Source of the DNA: [Streptosporangium] indianense
GTDB lineage: Bacteria; Actinomycetota; Actinomycetes; Streptomycetales; Streptomycetaceae
DNA length: 64,000 nucleotides
Reading direction: 5' to 3'
NCBI RefSeq assembly: GCF_021474405.1
Contig: NZ_JAKEIO010000009.1
Span: forward strand, 1-64,000
In this document: positions 24,165 to 33,368 of the stretch, piece after piece
Position numbering within the stretch: position 1 is the first letter of the stretch
Layout: every line of letters begins with the position of its first letter
The notes under the pieces: model-generated
Told to the model about the DNA's origin: nothing
Seen by the model: the letters and a program-made list of their open reading frames with translations, nothing else
Database searches by the model: none
Made by a program: the position numbers and the translations under genes

Positions 24165-24488
24165 CTAGGGGAGCTTCGCGGCCAGCACCTCGACGGGCAG
24201 AATCTCGGGGGCTTCGGCGAGCAGCTTGGGGGCGTTGTCCATGAGCGCCGCGGCGATGTGGCCCTGGAGGTGCGCGGTGCGGTCCTCCTCGGTGCCGAAG
24301 GCGTCGAAGATGCCGAAGTTGGTGGGGCCTAGGCGCAGCGCGAACCAGAGGGTGGTGCCGGCTTCGTCCTGGGCCAGGGTGAGGGCTCCCGTGAGCAGTT
24401 CCTCGACCTCGCGGACGTACTCCGGCTTGGCCTCGATACGGGCGAGCAGTCCGATGCGGGCGGTTTCGGGGACAAGGGCGTTGGTCAT
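24165..24488 (-). CDS. Antibiotic biosynthesis monooxygenase (ABM) family protein
   Basis: A protein of 107 residues with ATG 24488 behind AAGGAG. It has the single ferredoxin-like ABM domain: GLLARIEAKPEYVREVEELL, LWFALRLGPTNFGIFDAFG, and AHLQGHIAAALMDNAP. ABM proteins act as small cofactor-free oxygenases or as stress-linked quinol enzymes (YgiN-like). It is divergent from the GlxA-type regulator, which is its likely controller. Confidence 0.88.
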   Translation of the reverse strand: MTNALVPETARIGLLARIEAKPEYVREVEELLTGALTLAQDEAGTTLWFALRLGPTNFGIFDAFGTEEDRTAHLQGHIAAALMDNAPKLLAEAPEILPVEVLAAKLP

Positions 24489-24613
24489 GAAGTGCTCCTT
24501 GGTGCGTGGTGAGTGCGGTGTGGTGCTGCGCCGTTGTGCGATGTGATCACCGTATGAGGGACCTCTACCCTGCAGTCAGTGGCGGATCCGCCGGATGCTT
24601 TACCGTTTCCGAC

Positions 24614-25600
24614 ATGAGGATTTCGGTGCTGGTGATGGACAGCCTCTTCGACTCCGGGCTGGCCACGGTCTTCGATGTCCTGCAGATGGCCAACGAGCTG
24701 CGAGAGGAACTGCCCCATCCCCCACCACGCTGGGAGCTGACCCGCGTCAGCGGGCACGGTGCCGTTCGTACGGCTTCCGGGCACGTGATCGAGGCTCAAA
24801 CAATCGAGGACGCTCCACGGCCCGATGTCCTCGTCGTGCCCGGAGCCGGCCCCAAACAGCCCGCCCCCCTCCTGGAATGGGTGGCCGCCCCGGAACGCGG
24901 TCCCGAACGCGAAGCGGTCCGGGGAGCCAAGGCCGACGGTGTCCCCCTGGCCGCGGCCTGCACCAGTACGTTCCTCCTCGCCGAGGCCGGCGTGCTGGAC
25001 GGGCTGGCCGCCACCACCAGCTGGTGGCTGGCGCCGGCTTTCCGGCAGACATACCCCCAAGTTGCTCTGGAGGAGAGCCACATGCTGACCCACGCCCCAG
25101 GCGTGACTACGGCCGGAGCCGCCATGGCCCACCTCGATCTCGCCCTCGCCCTGGTACGTCAGGCCAGCCCAGCCCTCGCGGACCTCACGGCCCGCTATCT
25201 CGTGGTCGACCACCGCCCCACCCAGTCTGGTTACGCCATCCCCAGCCACCTCGCCCGCACCGATCCCACCGTGAGCGCCTTCGAGAGCTGGGTGCGTGCA
25301 CACATCGACCAGCCGCTGCGCATGGCCGAAGCGGCCAGGGCAGTCGGGACAAGCGAACGCACCCTCCAGCGCGCCGTGGACAAGGTATTGGGCATCTCCC
25401 CCCTGCGATTCGCCCAGAGCATCCGGCTCGAACAGGCCGCCCACCTGCTGCGCACCACCGACCTCCCCACGGAGACCGTCGCCCGCCGCGTGGGATACGA
25501 GAACGCCTCCACGCTCACCACACTGCTACGCCAACGCCTGGACACCACCCCCGGCCGCCTGCGGAGCGGAGCGACGCCTGCCAGCACCCAACGCGCGTGA
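24614..25600 (+). CDS. GlxA family regulator (DJ-1/PfpI domain plus AraC HTH)
   Basis: A protein of 328 residues. The N-terminal half is a DJ-1/PfpI-like amidotransferase fold with the nucleophile-elbow region AAACTSTFLLAEAG (Cys present). The C-terminal 110 residues are an AraC-type double helix-turn-helix: MAEAARAVGTSERTLQRAVD and ETVARRVGYENASTLTTLLR. ATG 24614 has no RBS, so a leaderless transcript or a different start is possible. Divergent from the ABM gene with a 125-bp shared promoter region. Confidence 0.9.
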   Translation: MRISVLVMDSLFDSGLATVFDVLQMANELREELPHPPPRWELTRVSGHGAVRTASGHVIEAQTIEDAPRPDVLVVPGAGPKQPAPLLEWVAAPERGPEREAVRGAKADGVPLAAACTSTFLLAEAGVLDGLAATTSWWLAPAFRQTYPQVALEESHMLTHAPGVTTAGAAMAHLDLALALVRQASPALADLTARYLVVDHRPTQSGYAIPSHLARTDPTVSAFESWVRAHIDQPLRMAEAARAVGTSERTLQRAVDKVLGISPLRFAQSIRLEQAAHLLRTTDLPTETVARRVGYENASTLTTLLRQRLDTTPGRLRSGATPASTQRA

Positions 25601-25965
25601 ACGTGATGCTGGTCCCGGCTCCCGTCATCGCCACAAGCCCCTCGCCGGTCAATCACCGTGACAGCCACCCCGTACCGTCGAGGAATACGTGACACCTCAA
25701 CATGCGAGCTCACCAGTGGTCTGAACCCCCTGTTAGAACAGCGGTTCAATAGCGTACTGATGTCGTAACTACACAAAAGATCGACAGCCGAGCCGGGCCC
25801 GGCATTGTGGATGATCCGTAACGACCCACCCGGTTGCGTGTGCAACTGCGGCCCGAGTACGGGTGTGCCAGCCCCACCGTCCCGCTCCCCCCGTCCGGTG
25901 AGGGTGGGGCGCTCACGTTGTGGCTGGTGCGCTGTAGCGGCGGGTCGGCTGGAGGGTCGACAGTC
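25601..25965. other. No recognisable gene
   Basis: An unusually AT-rich stretch near 25735-25790 lies in the middle, which may hold a promoter, but no coding sequence or repeat was recognised. Confidence 0.35.
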
Positions 25966-26420
25966 CGGAGACCCCGCAGGAGAAGATCACCGCGATCCAC
26001 CACCTGGCCCAGGACGAGGGGTCGCCGCGACGGTGACCACCGACTTCCTCAAGCGTCCGCAGGTCGCGGCCAGAGTGGCCACGGACAACAAGGTCCGGGT
26101 GGTGGAGGAGTTCACCCGCGATGAGGGCGTCGCGGCGACAGCGCGACCAGCCTGCAAGGCGATGAGTGATGACACCGCCCGCTTCCAGGTCAGCCATGCC
26201 CAGGCCGAACGCGGCCGGCAAGCCCGCGAGCACTTCGAGGACACCCATCCCGTCGCCCCCGCGGTCCGCGACATGACCGGACGGTAGAGTCTCTGGACCT
26301 GGTCACCGCCTGCCGCTCCTTCGTCGCGGCAGCCGGCCGCACCGTTTCCGGCTTGCGCCATACGGCCCCCCGTTCGAGGACGAACAGGCGATCGTGCATC
26401 CTTTCCCTCTCCGAGATCTA
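25966..26420 (+). pseudogene. DUF6192-like gene, frameshifted and truncated
   Basis: ETPQEKITAIHHLAQDEG, then after a missing base VAATVTTDFLKRPQVAARVA, RVVEEFTRDEGVAATA, and MSDDTARFQVSHAQAERGRQ. A TAG at 26285 is followed, in a shifted frame, by SLDLVTACRSFVAAAGRTVS. The order matches DUF6192, a family of Streptomyces plasmid and integrative-element proteins. The N-terminal half is missing. At least two frame breaks make it non-functional. Confidence 0.55.
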
Positions 26421-26993
26421 CCGGGCTGTAGTCGCTTCCCGCCACCACCCCCGGGAGCAACTGCGCCCGACCGATCCCAGCCGACGAGACCCTCTCCCGC
26501 CACGAACCTGAGGTCGCACTGAAGATCCTGCTGAAGCACTGCGGGCGCAACATCGGCCGATGGGCCGCACTCGCCGCCGCCATGACCTTCGGATACGACA
26601 AAGAGAAACAGCGGCACCAGCGCTCCGCTGCGGGCCCAGGGCACGCCAGGCTGAATTCCTGCTCTCAGCGGCTGATCGGCGCATCGTCTTCCACGATGAG
26701 GGCCGACCAGGACAACAGATCACGCAACGCTGAAGGGCACAGTCGTCGCCTCGCCGTGGGGCGCCGCACCCGGCCGCGCCTGAGCAGCGCGGGTGCGATC
26801 TCGCCATGGGCCGCTGAGCGCGAGCTGGGCTGCGCAGCCGGCATGCGCGTAGCCGGCCTGACGGAGGATCCGGACGCCCCCCGCAGGTCGGTCACCATAG
26901 GCAAGAGCTCCTGCCCCGGGCCGTGGAGGCGGCCCGTCGGTGACGGGGTACTCAGCGTACGTTTTCTGAGCCGGGGGGCCGGGCACCTCGTCG
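26421..26993. other. Mostly non-coding; one coding-like patch
   Basis: A plus-strand patch around 26488-26610 (ETLSRHEPEVALKILLKHCG then RNIGRWAALAAAMTFGYDKE) has coding character but no family was recognised and both ends are undefined. Nothing else was seen. Confidence 0.3.
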
Positions 26994-28112
26994 TCACGAT
27001 CGTTGACTCCCGCGGATGTGCCACCTGCCCGTCGCCGGATGCCACACGAGACGCACCCGGCCCTGGTCCGGTCTGCGAGCGGTCAGCTCGTCCAAGTCGA
27101 GGGACGACAGCGCCCGCAGTGCTTCGTCCGAGGCGTTTGACCACAGGATGAGGGCGATCCCCACCTCCGCGTCGTCGGCGATGAGGAGGCCGGGCTCCTC
27201 CTCCCCGGCGCACTCCTCGACGGGCTCGGCGGTCGCTTCCGGCTCCCCGTTCCGGTGCAGCATGCGGAGGACAAGGCCCCGGGCCTGGCCGTAGGAGTCC
27301 TCAGCGGCCTTGGAGACGAGTGCTTGGATGAAGGGGACGACGGCCGTGGTGACGAGCGCGGTGACGACGACCGCGACGAGGTCGCCGGGTGGGGCATGAC
27401 GAGGGGAGGCCTCCCCCTCGCGCATCTCCCTTTCGGTGTCCCGAGCGTGCCCGGCGTCGCATTTTGCCTGCCAGGTGGCTGCCTCCTGGGTCCGGCCCAG
27501 CCTCCGCAGTACGGCGGCCAGGTGCCCAGCGGCCTCCCAGGAACCTGCCTCGGCCTCCCGCCTCACACACTCCTCAGCCTCGTTCGGCCGTCCCTGATCG
27601 AGGAGCAGAAAGGCCCACTCGCCTCGCACATAGGACAAGCCGTGGTCGATGGCCATCCGGTACCAGTGCTCTGCCTCGTCAGGTCGCTCCCGTTCCCTGG
27701 CCAGCCGCGCCAGGCCGGTCATCGCCGACCGGTCTCCGCCCTCCAGCGCGCGCCGCAGCCAGAACTCACGCTCCTCGGTGCTGATGCCGTTCTCCGTGCC
27801 CATGAGCTGCACTGCCTCGAACCAGCCCGCCTGCGCGGCACGCCTGCACCAGTAGACCGATCTGGCCCTGTACGCCTCACCGTTCGGTTCCCAGACGGCG
27901 CGCTCCCAGTACAGCGTGCTTAGGCAGTGCATCGCCTCGGGGCCCCCAGCCTCAGCCGCGGCGACCAGCCACCGCTCGGCGCGATCCCAGCGGCCGGGAG
28001 AACGACGAAGGTGGCTGCCGAGAGCCGTCATCGCCCCGACGTCACCGGCCTCCGCCGCCAGCTCCAAGTGAGGGTCCGACTCCCCTATTCTCAGCAGTCT
28101 CCGTGCGGCCAT
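26994..28112 (-). CDS. Sel1/TPR-repeat protein with one membrane segment
   Basis: A protein of 372 residues with ATG 28112 behind GGAGGGGG. Residues 15-225 are Sel1-like repeats (AAEAGDVGAMTALGSHL, AAQAGWFEAVQLMG, AAEAGGPEAMHCLSTLYW). Near residues 245-265 is a single hydrophobic segment (LVAVVVTALVTTAVVPFIQA) and then an acidic linker and a compact domain, EVGIALILWSNASDEALRAL through RVRLVWHPATGRWHIRG. The repeats probably bind a partner protein, with the C-terminal domain on the other side of the membrane. No specific function is known. It precedes the Tpg remnant. Confidence 0.75.
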   Translation of the reverse strand: MAARRLLRIGESDPHLELAAEAGDVGAMTALGSHLRRSPGRWDRAERWLVAAAEAGGPEAMHCLSTLYWERAVWEPNGEAYRARSVYWCRRAAQAGWFEAVQLMGTENGISTEEREFWLRRALEGGDRSAMTGLARLARERERPDEAEHWYRMAIDHGLSYVRGEWAFLLLDQGRPNEAEECVRREAEAGSWEAAGHLAAVLRRLGRTQEAATWQAKCDAGHARDTEREMREGEASPRHAPPGDLVAVVVTALVTTAVVPFIQALVSKAAEDSYGQARGLVLRMLHRNGEPEATAEPVEECAGEEEPGLLIADDAEVGIALILWSNASDEALRALSSLDLDELTARRPDQGRVRLVWHPATGRWHIRGSQRS

Positions 28113-28129
28113 CCGTCCCCCTCCTGCAG

Positions 28130-28306
28130 TTACGTCTCTGTGAGCCAGCGAATCAGCTTGCGAGCCACGGCCCGGGTGTCGTGGAGTTACTTGACGAGGT
28201 AGCGCAACTGCGCGTCGGCCGACTTGGGGATGGGGCGGGCAAACGCCTGCTGCACGGCTCGCTCGAGACTGTCTCTGACGATACCCGTGAGGTTCTCAGT
28301 TAATGT
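28130..28306 (-). pseudogene. Remnant of a telomere terminal-protein gene (Tpg-like)
   Basis: The frame reads GIVRDSLERAVQQAFARPIP then KSADAQLRYLVK, a TAA (28189-28187), and LHDTRAVARKL. This is the N-terminal region of Tpg, the protein attached to the ends of linear Streptomyces replicons (usual form AFxRPxPKSAxAQxRYLVKQ, followed by AVAQxLGVSQRTV). The stop replaces the usual Gln codon, there is no start codon, and the protein breaks off after ARKL. It cannot be functional. No partner Tap gene was seen. Confidence 0.6.
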
Positions 28307-28475
28307 TCGGCTGTCCGGCCGCTGCGGGCGATCATGGGCGATCTGGGGCAGGTTTGCACGGCCCAGGGCTGATCGAGCCGCACGGCGGCGTCCAGGGTGG
28401 CTAAAACTGTCGGTTCTTCGAACGCCGGACATGTCGCGCAGGCAGCTGTAGTGGAATTGGTGGGCCACAGTCACC

Positions 28476-29306
28476 TTACGGTCGAGTGCCGTCGATGTGC
28501 TCGAGCAGTGTTCGGGCTTCGACGGTGCGGCTGTGGTCCGGGCCGAAGGAAGCCTGGCAAGCATCATGAGCGGCTGCAGCCTGGTGACGGGCATCGGGAG
28601 CCCGTCGCAACCCCCACAAGACCATAGCGAAGACCAGTTCGACGGCGCCCGTGTCTGGGTGGCGCTGGTCATCGGGCAGAGTGCGGTACAGCTTGTCGGC
28701 GCCCTGTACCTCGGTGAGGGCCTCTTCGTAGCGGCCTTGGCCGTTGAGGCTGCGAGCCAGGCCGAGTCGCAGGACGACGGACCCCCGGTCAAGTTCGCGA
28801 TGGGCGGCCAGGGCCTCGCGGGCGACTGCTTCGGCCTCCTGGTGTCGCCCCTGCGCATTGAGGGCGAAGACCAGCCCGTTGCGGGCGGCCGCTGCCAGGA
28901 ATGACATCTGCGGGCCGGTACCGCGGCCCGCGGCCTCGGCGACGGCCGCACATTCTGCCTCGCACTCGGTGTACTGACCGAGCGAGATCATTTGCTGGGC
29001 GCGGTCCGAGCGCAGCTTCAGGGTCAGCCAGTGATCGGCTCCGAATATCCTGCTGAAGGCAGGAAGCGCCTCGTCGTAGGTGGCCAGCGCCTCGGCGTGG
29101 CGGCCTTGGGCGCCCGTCGCGAGCGCGGCGAAGTTCAGCGCCACAGCTGCGTACCCGTCATCGCGTGGCCGCGATCGGGCCACGGCGCGGGCTTCGGCCT
29201 CCGCTTCGGCGTAACGCCCGGCTTCATAAAGGGCTTTGGCCTCCGCCACAGGCGTCCCCGTCATTCGTTGGCCGTCGCTGCGGCCACGCCGCCGTAAAAA
29301 TCTCAT
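28476..29306 (-). CDS. Tetratricopeptide-repeat protein
   Basis: A protein of 276 residues of a Streptomyces TPR family: ALYEAGRYAEAEAEARAVAR, then GRHAEALATYDEALPAFSRI, SLGQYTECEAECAAVAEAAG, GRHQEAEAVAREALAAHREL and GRYEEALTEVQGADKLYRTL. The repeat spacing of about 40 residues and the FGADHWLTL/FGPDHSRTV turns are kinesin-light-chain-like. ATG 29306 is chosen since relatives begin with MRFLRR; the RBS is weak. Likely a protein-binding scaffold; the partner is unknown. Confidence 0.8.
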   Translation of the reverse strand: MRFLRRRGRSDGQRMTGTPVAEAKALYEAGRYAEAEAEARAVARSRPRDDGYAAVALNFAALATGAQGRHAEALATYDEALPAFSRIFGADHWLTLKLRSDRAQQMISLGQYTECEAECAAVAEAAGRGTGPQMSFLAAAARNGLVFALNAQGRHQEAEAVAREALAAHRELDRGSVVLRLGLARSLNGQGRYEEALTEVQGADKLYRTLPDDQRHPDTGAVELVFAMVLWGLRRAPDARHQAAAAHDACQASFGPDHSRTVEARTLLEHIDGTRP

Positions 29307-29754
29307 GACCGGGAGCATACGGATGCTGCGCAGGCTACGCGGCGGCGGTGCAGGTAGACGGTCGGCACCCTGGCGTCCTGGAGGTTCACGTACGAATCAC
29401 ACGAAGGCGAAAGAGCCTGTGACCGCACGTGCGGTCACAGGCTCTCGGTGGTCTGGCACTGCAACACCGAACCATGCTCCCCCTGTTGGCGGGCCTATGG
29501 TCCCCGCGCACCCATGTCATGTCTTGTCGGGGATGGTGTTGCCAGTGACGATCTGCAGCTCCGGATCGTCCGGCCCCCTGGCAGCATTGAGCTTGTCGGT
29601 CTCGAGCGCGAAAAGTCGTAGACCTGGCGGGAGGCAGGAGCTGAGCTGCTGTGGTGGACGGCTTGTACTCTGCACTCATTCGACGATCGGACGATCACGA
29701 CGCGGGCATGCGAGCACGGGGCGGGCGTCCAGGGGCGGGAGCGCGGGGATTTCA
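29307..29754. other. Intergenic region of the divergent TPR and hydrolase genes
   Basis: Apart from the long palindrome at 29412-29445, no gene or repeat was recognised. Upstream elements of both divergent genes must lie here. Confidence 0.4.
29412..29445. terminator. 34-bp perfect palindrome
   Basis: Arms of 17 bases meeting without a loop: AGAGCCTGTGACCGCAC and GTGCGGTCACAGGCTCT. It would fold as a very stable RNA hairpin and could be a terminator, but it lies upstream of both flanking genes rather than after one. A protein-binding site or a remnant of a lost gene's terminator are alternatives. Confidence 0.5.
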
Positions 29755-31308
29755 ATGAGTGACGCACATCCGATACGAAGCCGCAGGCCCGGCCTCTCGG
29801 CCGGTGCGCTCATCATCGCCGGGGTCGTCCTCGTCGCGATCGGGGTTGTCGGCGCCTGGCTCAAGCATGACGCTCCCGGCCAAGATGCGGAACCACGTAC
29901 GGAGTTCACCGCGAACAACCCGCCCGCCGGTCTGCCCGCCGCGCTCACCACCGGCCAGCGCCTCCGCTGGTCCCGCTGCACCTCGCCGCCCACCGCGCGC
30001 ACGGGCTACGACTGCGCCACCATGAAGACCCCCCTCGACTACCGGAAGCCAGACGGCAAGAAGATCGACGTCGCCCTGATCCGCCGAAAGGCCACCGGCC
30101 GGAACACCCGGCGCATCGGCTCACTGGTCCTCAACTTCGGCGGCCCAGGCGTGTCCGGCGTGAACGGATTACCCGAACGCCTCAACCAGTACAAGCCGCT
30201 CCTCGACCGCTACGACCTGGTCTCCTTCGACCCGCGCGGCGTCGGCGCGACCATCCCCGTGCGCTGCGGAAAGACCGCGGCCGACGCCGGCTACGCCGGG
30301 CCGGACGCCTGCGCCAAGCACTCCGGGGCGCTCCTGCCGTACATCGGCACCTCGCACACCGCGCGCGATCTGGACCTGATGCGCTACCTCCTCGGCGACG
30401 AGCGGTTGCACTACTTCGGCGTCTCGTACGGAACGGCGCTCGGCGCGGTCTACGCCCACCTGTACCCGTCGCACGTCGGGCGGCTCGTCCTCGAAGCGCC
30501 TGTCGATCCGACCGAGGACCTCAGCGAGGAGCAGGTGTCGCAGGTCAAGGCGGTTCAAGCGGCGTTCGACCGGTTCGCTGCCCACTGCGCGGCCCGTATC
30601 CGCCACTGCCCGACCGGCGACGGGCCCGAGGAGGCCGCGCGACGCATGGCGCGCCTGGCCGACCGCCTGGAGAAGAAGCCCGCCCCAGCCGGCGGCGGAA
30701 GGAACCTCGACGCCGACGACCTCGCGCACAGCGTAGGCGATCATCTCGTCCTCGGCACAGACGGCTGGTCGCCGCTCGCCAAGGCCCTCACCGCGCTGAT
30801 CGACCACAACGACGGCCGTCCGCTGAGCGAGGGCGCGGCAGACGTGGGTTCCGCCGACCGCGCGGCGCCCGCGCCCGACAGCAGCCGCGTCGCCCAGACC
30901 GCGATCACTTGCGCGGACTCCAGTCTGCGCCCCGGCTTCGAACGCCTCGACAGGGACGAGGCTCGCGTCAAGGCCGCCTCACCCGTCTTCGGCGCGGCCT
31001 GGTCCACCGGCGTCTACCTCTGTTACGACTGGCCGTTCGACGGCGAGCGCGTCACGCCCCAGGTGAATGCCGGCGGCGCGGCCCCCATCCTGGTGGTCGG
31101 CGGCACCGGCGACCCGACCACTCCGTATCCCGGCGCCCGCCACATGGCCCACGCCCTGGGCGACGGTGTCGGCGTGCTCCTGACGGCCGAGGAGGAGGGC
31201 CACGGCACATACCCACAGAACCGCTGCGTTACGGAGGCCGTCAACCAGTACCTCCGCACGGGCCGCACCCCAACCACGGGAACAGTGTGCCGGGGCAGCA
31301 TGTCCTGA
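29755..31308 (+). CDS. Membrane-anchored S33 family peptidase/hydrolase
   Basis: A protein of 517 residues. A basic N-terminus is followed by one membrane anchor (AGALIIAGVVLVAIGVVGAW) and an extracytoplasmic alpha/beta-hydrolase domain like Streptomyces tripeptidyl aminopeptidases (SlpD/E-like). The oxyanion region LVLNFGGPGVSGV, nucleophile elbow HYFGVSYGTALGAVYAHLYP (Ser), acid in VGGTGDPTTPYPGA and His in EEEGHGTY are all present. It ends with NRCVTEAVNQYL, the Cys-containing C-terminal helix of the family. It probably trims peptides outside the membrane. Confidence 0.9.
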   Translation: MSDAHPIRSRRPGLSAGALIIAGVVLVAIGVVGAWLKHDAPGQDAEPRTEFTANNPPAGLPAALTTGQRLRWSRCTSPPTARTGYDCATMKTPLDYRKPDGKKIDVALIRRKATGRNTRRIGSLVLNFGGPGVSGVNGLPERLNQYKPLLDRYDLVSFDPRGVGATIPVRCGKTAADAGYAGPDACAKHSGALLPYIGTSHTARDLDLMRYLLGDERLHYFGVSYGTALGAVYAHLYPSHVGRLVLEAPVDPTEDLSEEQVSQVKAVQAAFDRFAAHCAARIRHCPTGDGPEEAARRMARLADRLEKKPAPAGGGRNLDADDLAHSVGDHLVLGTDGWSPLAKALTALIDHNDGRPLSEGAADVGSADRAAPAPDSSRVAQTAITCADSSLRPGFERLDRDEARVKAASPVFGAAWSTGVYLCYDWPFDGERVTPQVNAGGAAPILVVGGTGDPTTPYPGARHMAHALGDGVGVLLTAEEEGHGTYPQNRCVTEAVNQYLRTGRTPTTGTVCRGSMS

Positions 31309-31460
31309 CACCCGTACCGGCCGTCAGCGCACCGGTTCGCTCACAGGGGCCCTGGGCGTGCACCACCTCACCACCCGGTCCGAGACGGGCTTTGGGAGCT
31401 GATTGCCCGTGAGATCTCGACGAAGGTGTCCGATCAATCCGGGCGGGTCACTGTGCCGCT

Positions 31461-31496
31461 GTGCCCCGGTGCCCGATCGCTCGGGTCCCGGGGCAC
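31461..31496. terminator. Hairpin between convergent genes
   Basis: Arms GTGCCCCGG and CCGGGGCAC, with an inner stem CCCGA/TCGGG. It lies between the S33 hydrolase and the DNRLRE gene ends. Confidence 0.65.
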
Positions 31497-31529
31497 GGCT
31501 GGGTGGAGCACAACACTGCTGACCAGTGA

Positions 31530-33368
31530 TCACTGATAGGCCGGTACGGCCCAGGTGGCCTTGTAGCGCCGGTCCAGGATGTTGGCCGAGTGGATCGAGT
31601 ATGGGCCGCTGGTGCCGATGAAGCGGATCCACGCGGTGTCCCAGGAGTTGGTGCCCGGCCTGTCCTGTGTCTCGGGGCACCCTGCTGAGCAGGTGGAGAT
31701 CACGCGGTCCGTTGTGGGGTCGTTGCCGACGCTCTTGATGACCGTACGCTTTGCCACCTGGGCCCGGTTCGCATAGTTCGTGCACCAGTGTTTTTCGGCG
31801 TCCCCGGTGACGTACTCGGGCAGCGGCCAGGCGCCCTGGGAGTCGTCGTAGCAGTCGGCGGCGCCGCTCTTGGAGAACTGGACGATGCCGGCGTTGGCAC
31901 CGATCCAGAACCGGTCGGGGTTGCCGTAGACCGGCGTGATTTCGTGGCCGTACGCCTTGCTGCCGCCGGCCTGCTTGGGAAGGGGCCAGGATTCCCCCCA
32001 CTTGAGTCGGCCGTCGGTGTAGTCGTACCGGACCAGAAGCTCGTCGCCGACGGCCCACACCGAGTTGCTGCTCGGGTCGTAGAGGACCTCGTGCGCGCCG
32101 GCGAGGGAGGTTGCTTGAACGGGGGTGGCGCTCCAGTTGCCCGGGGTGCCCTGGGCCTTGGAGTAGACCGCGAGTCCGCCCTTGATCCCTTCGGAGCCGA
32201 AGGTCCGCTCGGCGAACGCGGCGATGACCGTACCGTCCGGCAGCATCTCGACCCCGTGCAGGTCATTTGGATCGCCCACGTTGATGGCCCAGTGGTATCC
32301 GGCGAGGGCCGGGTATGGAATCACCCCGATGAATCCGCTGGTGCCGTCGCCCGTGACCAGGACCTGTCCGCCGTGTGTGCCGCCGGGGCGCAGCTTGTGC
32401 GAGGTTCCGCCGGCCCACGAGTCACCCTTCAGGGTCGTGTCGAAGACCGAGTGGTAGGTGTCGGGGATCCACCGCTGGTACGGGCCCGAGGCGGGCCAGA
32501 CGTCCGGGTCGGTGGAGTCGAGGAACTCCAGTGCCGAGTGCGCCGTGGGGTAGTTGTTCGGGTACGTCGGGCCGTGCACGTTGCCCGAGATGATCGGCGT
32601 GGAGCCGGTGTTGAACTCGACCTCCAGTGTCGGGGCGTTGTACGCGGCGTGGCACGCGTAATCGGCCGACACCGGGTTCATGGAGCAGAAGTCCTTGTAG
32701 CTGGCGCTGGTGTCCTCCTGCGCCGAGAACCTGATGCCGTAGTTGGGGAAGGAAGCATCGTTGGCCCAGGCCTTCACCCAGTCGGTGATGTCGATGCGCT
32801 GGATGCCGTTGGACGCGGCGGGGTTGGTCTTCTTCGGGACATCCGGGCAACTGGGGTGGCCGAGGCCGAACCATGTGCCTTTGCCCGCGCCGACGGTTGG
32901 CTGGTTGGCCCAGGTGATCGTGGACTGGTTCCACGGCTGTGTCACCGGGTAGACGCCCATCCAGGCCTTCGCGTCGCACTCGGAGACGAAGGAGTTGTAG
33001 ACACGCAAGGTGGCCTTGGAGATCGGAGCTCCGCGGAGCTTGGAGACGTCGAAGTGCATGAAGCTGCGGTACTTCGTGGTGCCGTTGTCGGGCGTACCGA
33101 CGTGCAGGAGATGCCCTTGCGAGTGGTCGGCGTTGTCCGCGTTGGTGATGTAGGTGTCCTGCAGCCGCTTGATGATGTTGCGTGGCCCTGTCTGAGCCAT
33201 GGGGGACGCGGTGGGCGTCGCTGCCGCCACGGTCCCTGTCGGCGTGGCCGTCTCGCCGGTTTCGGCCGCCTGGGCCGCCGGGACGAGTAACGATGCCAGG
33301 AGCGCTGCTCCGCCTCCCGCCGCTGCAAGGCATCTCCTCAGAAGACGCCGTGAGGTGTTGCGATACAC
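31530..33368 (-). CDS. Secreted DNRLRE-domain protein with a propeller-like domain
   Basis: A protein of 612 residues from GTG 33368. The N-terminus has a possible Tat signal (SRRLLRRCLAAAGGGAALLA, cleavage near AQAAE). A DNRLRE/CBM96-type beta domain follows (YRSFMHFDVSKLRGAPISKA then TLRVYNSF, WNQSTITWANQPTVGAGKGT). The C-terminal 330 residues (YHSVFDTTLKGDSWAGGTSH, HGVEMLPDGTVIAAFAERTF, GAHEVLYDPSSNSVWAVGDE, YGHEITPVYGNPDRFWIGAN) look like a repeat propeller similar to DUF6528. Cell-surface carbohydrate or polymer binding is likely. Its start overlaps the preceding small secreted gene by 31 bp. Confidence 0.85.
   Translation of the reverse strand: MYRNTSRRLLRRCLAAAGGGAALLASLLVPAAQAAETGETATPTGTVAAATPTASPMAQTGPRNIIKRLQDTYITNADNADHSQGHLLHVGTPDNGTTKYRSFMHFDVSKLRGAPISKATLRVYNSFVSECDAKAWMGVYPVTQPWNQSTITWANQPTVGAGKGTWFGLGHPSCPDVPKKTNPAASNGIQRIDITDWVKAWANDASFPNYGIRFSAQEDTSASYKDFCSMNPVSADYACHAAYNAPTLEVEFNTGSTPIISGNVHGPTYPNNYPTAHSALEFLDSTDPDVWPASGPYQRWIPDTYHSVFDTTLKGDSWAGGTSHKLRPGGTHGGQVLVTGDGTSGFIGVIPYPALAGYHWAINVGDPNDLHGVEMLPDGTVIAAFAERTFGSEGIKGGLAVYSKAQGTPGNWSATPVQATSLAGAHEVLYDPSSNSVWAVGDELLVRYDYTDGRLKWGESWPLPKQAGGSKAYGHEITPVYGNPDRFWIGANAGIVQFSKSGAADCYDDSQGAWPLPEYVTGDAEKHWCTNYANRAQVAKRTVIKSVGNDPTTDRVISTCSAGCPETQDRPGTNSWDTAWIRFIGTSGPYSIHSANILDRRYKATWAVPAYQ

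Noticed and set aside
29412..29445. tRNA or other structured RNA gene
   Set aside because: A simple hairpin without cloverleaf elements or a CCA-like end.
31788..33290. A 500-codon plus-strand frame antisense to the DNRLRE gene
   Set aside because: No domain and typical shadow composition; the minus strand has a signal peptide and two domains.
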